NCBI RefSeq assembly: GCF_030348765.1
Contig: NZ_JAUCEU010000007.1
Span: 552,501 to 616,500 of the forward strand
Reading direction: 5' to 3'
Source of the DNA: Neobacillus sp. CF12
GTDB lineage: Bacteria; Bacillota; Bacilli; Bacillales; Cytobacillaceae
Length of the DNA stretch: 64,000 nucleotides
Position 1 is the stretch's first letter, and every line of letters starts with the position of its first letter. Positions 60,001 through 64,000 of this stretch are shown piece after piece. The position numbers and the translations under genes are program-made. Below the pieces are notes generated by a model. The model had not been told where the DNA came from. It made no database searches and saw only the letters and a program-made list of their open reading frames with translations.

Positions 60001-60217
60001 CCTTCATCGGTGTTATGAAAGACAAATCATAAGCATTTCTAGTAAGTTTCGTCCTTCTTCGGTGCTATGAAAGACAAATCACAGGCATTTCTATTGAGAT
60101 TTGTCCTTCATCGGCGTTATGAAAGACAAATCACAGGCATTTCTATTAAGATGTGTCCTTCATCCGTGTAATGAAAGACACATCATAAGCAATTCTAATA
60201 AGTTTTGTCCTTCATCT
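60001..60217. repeat. 52-bp-period palindrome array E
   Basis: Four full units and a partial fifth, with CCTTCATCGG-type starts at 60001, 60053, 60105, 60157 and 60209, exactly 52 bases apart. Each unit has a hairpin GTCCTTCAT...ATGAAAGAC and a second AAATCA...GAGATTT-like pair. Conservation between units is high. It lies between two convergent genes. Confidence 0.95.
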
Positions 60218-60244
60218 ACAGTCTCCATCTTCAAATAAAGAAAA

Positions 60245-60277
60245 AACGCATTTGCAAGGATGAATTGCAAATGCGTT
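60245..60277 (-). terminator. Terminator of the UvrA-like gene
   Basis: AACGCATTTGCAA and TTGCAAATGCGTT form a 13-bp perfect stem with a seven-base loop; six T residues follow on the minus strand. Confidence 0.93.
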
Positions 60278-60288
60278 CTCACTAATAG

Positions 60289-63200
60289 TTAATTATTTTG
60301 CTCAAGTGCTTGATAAACCGCCATCATATCTCGTTTATTCAACTCACGAATACGATTGAAAATGGGAATATTCGCAACTGCTTCTGTAATTTTACTTTCC
60401 GCAACAACATCCCTCACATTGCCCGTTAACCATGTATGGATATCAATGCCCTCGACTGTTTCCTTCCGACCTTCCTCATTAATGCCGGTTTCATAACAAC
60501 TTACACATGGCACAGATAGTTTATAGACTCCATCATGGAGATTATCTTCTGAAATAACCTTCTTCCCATTACAGAATGGACATTTATGAGCTGCCTTAAT
60601 CTTATTAATTTGAGTAACAATTTTTTTGTAACCAAACGCTTCATAGACATAGGTTAGTTTTTTATATTTTCCATTCGTGAAGTATTTATCAATAATGGTT
60701 TCCCGCGTTTCGGTAATAGTGGCAAAATCACAGATTGTGACTCGGTTTTTACTACTAATGGCTTCGATATTGCCTTTAATCTCGTTCCAAAATGGTAAGG
60801 CATTTTGGAAAACGACCTCATAGCCAAGAAAATTTCCCAGATCAAGTTCAAGCATTTTCAATCTTACTTGTGTTTCCCTTGGTAGTAAGGACACATCTTC
60901 TGTGAGTGGCATATCCCCACCAACAATTGCTTTTAGTTTTTCGAGTTCTGGCAACTTTCCTACTGTTTCGATGGCACGTTCAAGAGGTTGTTGAATAATC
61001 TCACGAATATCACTGTCGCCAAATTTCAATTTTTTATGATGGTTTAGCACGGTCCCTTTACAAATCGGACAAGGAATCATCTCTTTTGATTCTTTCATCT
61101 GCTCTTTAATGATGGATTTCGAAATAAACATGTAACGTCCAAGGATGGTATTAAAGCCTTCCCACGTTCTCGATGCTTTACCTGCTTTATCGTAAAATGA
61201 CTTTTCCCAGTAACCATATAAAAAGGTATGCATTTCTTCTTCCGACATTTCATTAAAGCTTTTGCTAATATCCTGTCCTAATTCATTCTTGATCTCATCA
61301 AATAGGAATTGTATTTTGGGATACTGGTACCATTTTAAAACCTCCATCACGTCTGGATGTAATAATCCATCCCAGAAAGGTACCGTTTTGTCTTGGACGA
61401 CCACATCAAAATCAAACTTTTCAATTAACCGGCGACCGGAACAGCATGGACAATGATTATCTTGATGATAGAAATCAAAGCTTCTTGTATCTTTATTGGT
61501 CGGATGTGAAGCAATGATATGGTTGATTAGGCCGCCAATTTCATAGAGAAAACTATATTGACTATACAAGTGGCGTTCAAGATCAATCGCGATGACAGGT
61601 GCAATGGTGTCGGATTCATATTCCCCATAAATCAGACGGGCCATTGATGATAAGCTTTTTAGGATACCACCTTTATAGATGTTTTCAGCGTTTTTAAAAT
61701 AAGAAATATGATTTTCTTTTACATAATGAATGCCATGTTGTGGGTTAAGAGCGGAAGATATTTGTGATGGAACAACACTATCTTCACTTGTTTTTTGACG
61801 ATAAAACTCATCATGACTAAGAACATCTAAATGCTGAACAGGCTCAATCTGTCTTGCACCAAAATCAACGATATAATCTGAACTTTCCAGCATATAGGCA
61901 TTGTGTTCGATCATCATAATCGAAACAGACTCATCTTGGAGGATGACCCTAACACTATCAATGAACTGGTTTAAAATATTTTGTGATAGACCTTTTGAAG
62001 GCTCGTCAAAAATAAACAGCGTATGCGGGTTCCTTGTGTTCGCAAACAGTTCAGAAACTAAATGAACACATTGAAATTCACCCGTTGATAAGGTTTGTGT
62101 CTTTCTTTCTAAAGTTAAATAACCAAGACCTAGTTTAATTAATAAGCTCAAACGTTTATGAGCGATATCTTCATTTGGCAACTCATCAATGATATCCTCA
62201 ATCGAACGCTGAAAAATATCATCAATATCTTCGCTATATTTGGTAAGTTTTCGTTTAATATCAAGGAATGTCGCTACGGTTGAACGACTCGTAATCGATT
62301 GGTTTCGGTCTTGTCCTACAATTACTAATTTGTCTTTTGGATAACGCTTAAGAAAATCCTTGGCGATACACTCATTGACTAACGTTGATTTACCACTTCC
62401 AGACTCCCCCGTAAAAGTGACAAGTCTGTTTTTGGGGATTTGAATTTCAGCCATTTGAATATTACGGAAATAAAGGTCCTTAAAATGATAGTACTCTGTA
62501 GGCGTTGTTGGATTTCGTTCCCAAATAATTGGTTTCGGACGTGGTGATTCTTCTACAATTTTCCCGCCATATTTCCCACTGCCAGGTCCAAAGAACAATT
62601 GCTCATCACTGACATCGAGCACGGTATCAGAATGGTCGATCAGCCAAATTTGATTTTTAAAGCCTAGTTTTCTAATCTGTTCTAAGATTTTTAGCAGCGT
62701 TTGGTGATCAAGACCCACGGAAATCTCATCAATGATAATGACGGTATTTTCACTTGCAGCCATGAACTCTGCCAGATAAAGTCGTGTTATTTCTCCACCC
62801 GACAAAGTACCCATAATTCGATTTAAGGATAAATAACCAATGTTCATATTGATAATATTTTTGAGAATGTGAAGTTTTGCTTCACTAATATGTAATTCTT
62901 CAGCCAATGAAAAAATAGTTTCAATGCTTAAGTTGTTGATATCTGAGATACTATGTGGTTGTTCAAAAAGGTCCATTTTATACTGTTCAACTTCTTGATT
63001 GTAGCGCCTACCCGTACATTTTGGACATTCGACATTTTTGGTCGTCCCACGTCCTTTACAATCTGGACACCAGCCTAATGCATTATTAAAGGAGAAAACT
63101 TCTGGTGAGAGATTAAATTTTTCAGCAAGAGTTACGCGAATCTCTTTAAAAACGCCCGTATGGGTTCCAATGGTCGAACGAGGATTGGATGAGATCGATG

Positions 63201-63459
63201 ATTTTCCAAGAAAAAGCACTAAAGGCATGTCTTCCATCTTGATGGCACTGAAATTCGTCTCCATGATATTCGGAAACAGATACTGATATTCAGCCTTTGG
63301 CAACAAAGAAACAAGACGCTTCTTGGATTCCTCCCCAATGGTTTGACAGAATGTGGTTTTACCTGATCCAGACAAACCTGCAATACCTAGTGATTGATTT
63401 ACTGGTATTGAGGCATCTAATTTGTTGATATTGTTGGCAATTAATGAATTAATTTTCAA
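60289..63459 (-). CDS. Divergent UvrA-like ABC ATPase with long C-terminal extension
   Basis: About 1056 residues. Half 1 has Walker A GLSGSGKTT (28-36), a zinc module CPDCKGRG...CPKCTGRR (131-151), signature LSGGE (219-223) and Walker B IIIDEIS. Half 2 has Walker A GESGSGKST (351-359), degenerate signature LSTGE and Walker B FIFDEPSKG. Distances are too short for the UvrB-binding domain and no zinc lies in half 2. A 500-residue extension (about 555-1056) has CPCC, CPIC and CPFC...CVSC modules. It resembles UvrA paralogues linked to drug tolerance rather than repair UvrA. TTG start at 63459 follows AGAGG. Confidence 0.82.
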   Translation of the reverse strand: MKINSLIANNINKLDASIPVNQSLGIAGLSGSGKTTFCQTIGEESKKRLVSLLPKAEYQYLFPNIMETNFSAIKMEDMPLVLFLGKSSISSNPRSTIGTHTGVFKEIRVTLAEKFNLSPEVFSFNNALGWCPDCKGRGTTKNVECPKCTGRRYNQEVEQYKMDLFEQPHSISDINNLSIETIFSLAEELHISEAKLHILKNIINMNIGYLSLNRIMGTLSGGEITRLYLAEFMAASENTVIIIDEISVGLDHQTLLKILEQIRKLGFKNQIWLIDHSDTVLDVSDEQLFFGPGSGKYGGKIVEESPRPKPIIWERNPTTPTEYYHFKDLYFRNIQMAEIQIPKNRLVTFTGESGSGKSTLVNECIAKDFLKRYPKDKLVIVGQDRNQSITSRSTVATFLDIKRKLTKYSEDIDDIFQRSIEDIIDELPNEDIAHKRLSLLIKLGLGYLTLERKTQTLSTGEFQCVHLVSELFANTRNPHTLFIFDEPSKGLSQNILNQFIDSVRVILQDESVSIMMIEHNAYMLESSDYIVDFGARQIEPVQHLDVLSHDEFYRQKTSEDSVVPSQISSALNPQHGIHYVKENHISYFKNAENIYKGGILKSLSSMARLIYGEYESDTIAPVIAIDLERHLYSQYSFLYEIGGLINHIIASHPTNKDTRSFDFYHQDNHCPCCSGRRLIEKFDFDVVVQDKTVPFWDGLLHPDVMEVLKWYQYPKIQFLFDEIKNELGQDISKSFNEMSEEEMHTFLYGYWEKSFYDKAGKASRTWEGFNTILGRYMFISKSIIKEQMKESKEMIPCPICKGTVLNHHKKLKFGDSDIREIIQQPLERAIETVGKLPELEKLKAIVGGDMPLTEDVSLLPRETQVRLKMLELDLGNFLGYEVVFQNALPFWNEIKGNIEAISSKNRVTICDFATITETRETIIDKYFTNGKYKKLTYVYEAFGYKKIVTQINKIKAAHKCPFCNGKKVISEDNLHDGVYKLSVPCVSCYETGINEEGRKETVEGIDIHTWLTGNVRDVVAESKITEAVANIPIFNRIRELNKRDMMAVYQALEQNN

Positions 63460-63560
63460 TGGATATCCTCTCCACTCTCTCAATTTCATGATTAATAATA
63501 GCATAACTACAAGTTAATACGGTAGTTATAGTAAAAACGTTTACAAATCCTTATTGCAAA

Positions 63561-63607
63561 CGGTGCCTGTCACCGCTCGTGGACACTGTCCACCCGAGGC
63601 GGACAGT
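63561..63607. repeat. Dyad-rich GC element (GGTGCCTGTCACC, GTGGACACTGTCCAC)
   Basis: GGTGCCTGTCACC has GGTG/CACC arms; directly downstream, GTGGACA-C-TGTCCAC is a perfect palindrome with flanking CTCG/CGAG. It is more GC-rich than its surroundings. It may be a dispersed intergenic repeat of the kind found in Bacillaceae, but only one copy is present here. Confidence 0.6.
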
Positions 63608-63622
63608 TTGACTAAATGAAGA

Positions 63623-63664
63623 AAGACAAAAGGCATCTGAATGAGTTCAGATGCCTTTTGTCTT
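63623..63664 (-). terminator. Very strong terminator of the small membrane protein gene
   Basis: AAGACAAAAGGCATCTGAA and TTCAGATGCCTTTTGTCTT form a 19-bp perfect stem with a four-base loop. Lies about 30 bases after the stop at 63695. Confidence 0.92.
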
Positions 63665-63694
63665 TAATTTTCTATTGGTTTTAGCTTTGTATTG

Positions 63695-63865
63695 TTAGAC
63701 TGCTTGTTTTGTAAGTTTTGTATGGTTTACTGCGATGTTTTTAAGTTGAGCATCTAGCTCAGCTAAGTCAGCTTGATCTTTTTCTTTAAGACGGTCAAAA
63801 ATCACAACGGTAATATAATAGGAACCTATAAAATAACTGATACACATCAACCAAGTAAGAAACAT
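63695..63865 (-). CDS. Small membrane protein with cytosolic tail, 56 residues
   Basis: A 56-residue protein: MFLTWLMCISYFIGSYYITVV is one membrane helix, followed by a charged helical tail (FDRLKEKDQADLAELDAQLKN) and QAV end. GGGGG precedes the ATG. It has a strong terminator and a TGTGA-N6-TCACG box about 60 bases upstream, suggesting control by an Fnr-type regulator. No known family; the size and layout are like small subunits of respiratory or transport complexes. Confidence 0.78.
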   Translation of the reverse strand: MFLTWLMCISYFIGSYYITVVIFDRLKEKDQADLAELDAQLKNIAVNHTKLTKQAV

Positions 63866-63925
63866 TTAATTTCCCCCTTTGTTATTATCTTAATGTTATT
63901 TTAAGGGATTCATCCCCCCTTCTGA

Positions 63926-63941
63926 TGTGATATACATCACG
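63926..63941 (-). promoter_or_regulatory. Fnr-like box upstream of the small membrane protein
   Basis: TGTGATATACATCACG matches TGTGA-N6-TCACA in nine of ten core positions. Its centre is about 68 bases before the ATG and near -41 of a possible start site downstream of a -10-like TAAGAT, as in class II activation. The regulator is not encoded in the window except for the unrelated YeiL-type gene. Confidence 0.55.
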
Positions 63942-64000
63942 AAAAGTGATATTGAAGAGAATATTTTTACACTAGATGTTTCAAAGATTTAACAGTCTAA

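Overview
The window reads as chromosomal DNA of a low-GC, spore-forming Bacillaceae species. It opens inside a Bacillus-type 16S rRNA gene. It also carries Sda, a CwlJ/SleB-type hydrolase, a YjoB-type AAA protein, YcnI and YkaA-Pit, and most genes have strong AGGAGG-like ribosome sites. The 16S sequence and gene set suggest a Neobacillus/Cytobacillus-like lineage, but genus placement is inference. I see no prophage, transposase, CRISPR array or plasmid functions; this is mostly core and soft-accessory chromosome.

Layout. 1-1.7 kb: 3'-truncated 16S rRNA gene with leader and promoter, transcribed leftward out of the window. 1.8-6.8 kb: small protein, NUDIX-FluC-FluC operon, a bipartite repeat protein, proline iminopeptidase, methyltransferase, first TerC. 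7-13 kb: glutaredoxin-like protein, an HPr-like protein with Asp at position 15, YuiD, MFS exporter, cell-wall hydrolase, RMD1-family protein. 13.1-17.1 kb: sda, a double MpsC-domain protein, a P-loop kinase-like gene behind a structured attenuator-like leader, VOC protein, second TerC. 17.2-25.7 kb: VanR/VanS/VanY-type operon, DedA, HAD phosphatase, sulfite-oxidase-like molybdoenzyme, MFS carrier divergent from a Crp/Fnr regulator. 26.4-30 kb: two-gene 2-oxoacid:ferredoxin oxidoreductase. 31-41 kb: MFS, DUF429, YjoB-like AAA protein, and a MoxR-DUF58-DUF4129 operon. 41-46.6 kb: acetyltransferases, RidA, quinone-oxidoreductase-like enzyme, DUF47/PiT phosphate transport. 46.7-57 kb: cupin, serine hydrolase, MscS, CopC-YcnI copper pair, secreted nucleosidase behind a guanine-class riboswitch, nitronate monooxygenase, TolB-like propeller. 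57-64 kb: MBL hydrolase, an ftsZ gene outside any dcw cluster, and a divergent UvrA-like ATPase with a very long C-terminal extension.

The most unusual non-coding feature is a set of intergenic tandem arrays. Four have a 52-bp period (about 7.3, 30.0, 32.9 and 60.1 kb), each unit containing an imperfect palindrome; two have a 20-21-bp period (17.3 and 43.8 kb). Sequences differ from locus to locus, yet both periods lie close to whole numbers of DNA helical turns. Other regulatory highlights are the guanine riboswitch at 53.3 kb, the five-codon leader peptide with multi-stem RNA and terminator at 15.2-15.5 kb, and several palindromic operator candidates. Starts were chosen by Shine-Dalgarno position, so several differ from the longest open frame.
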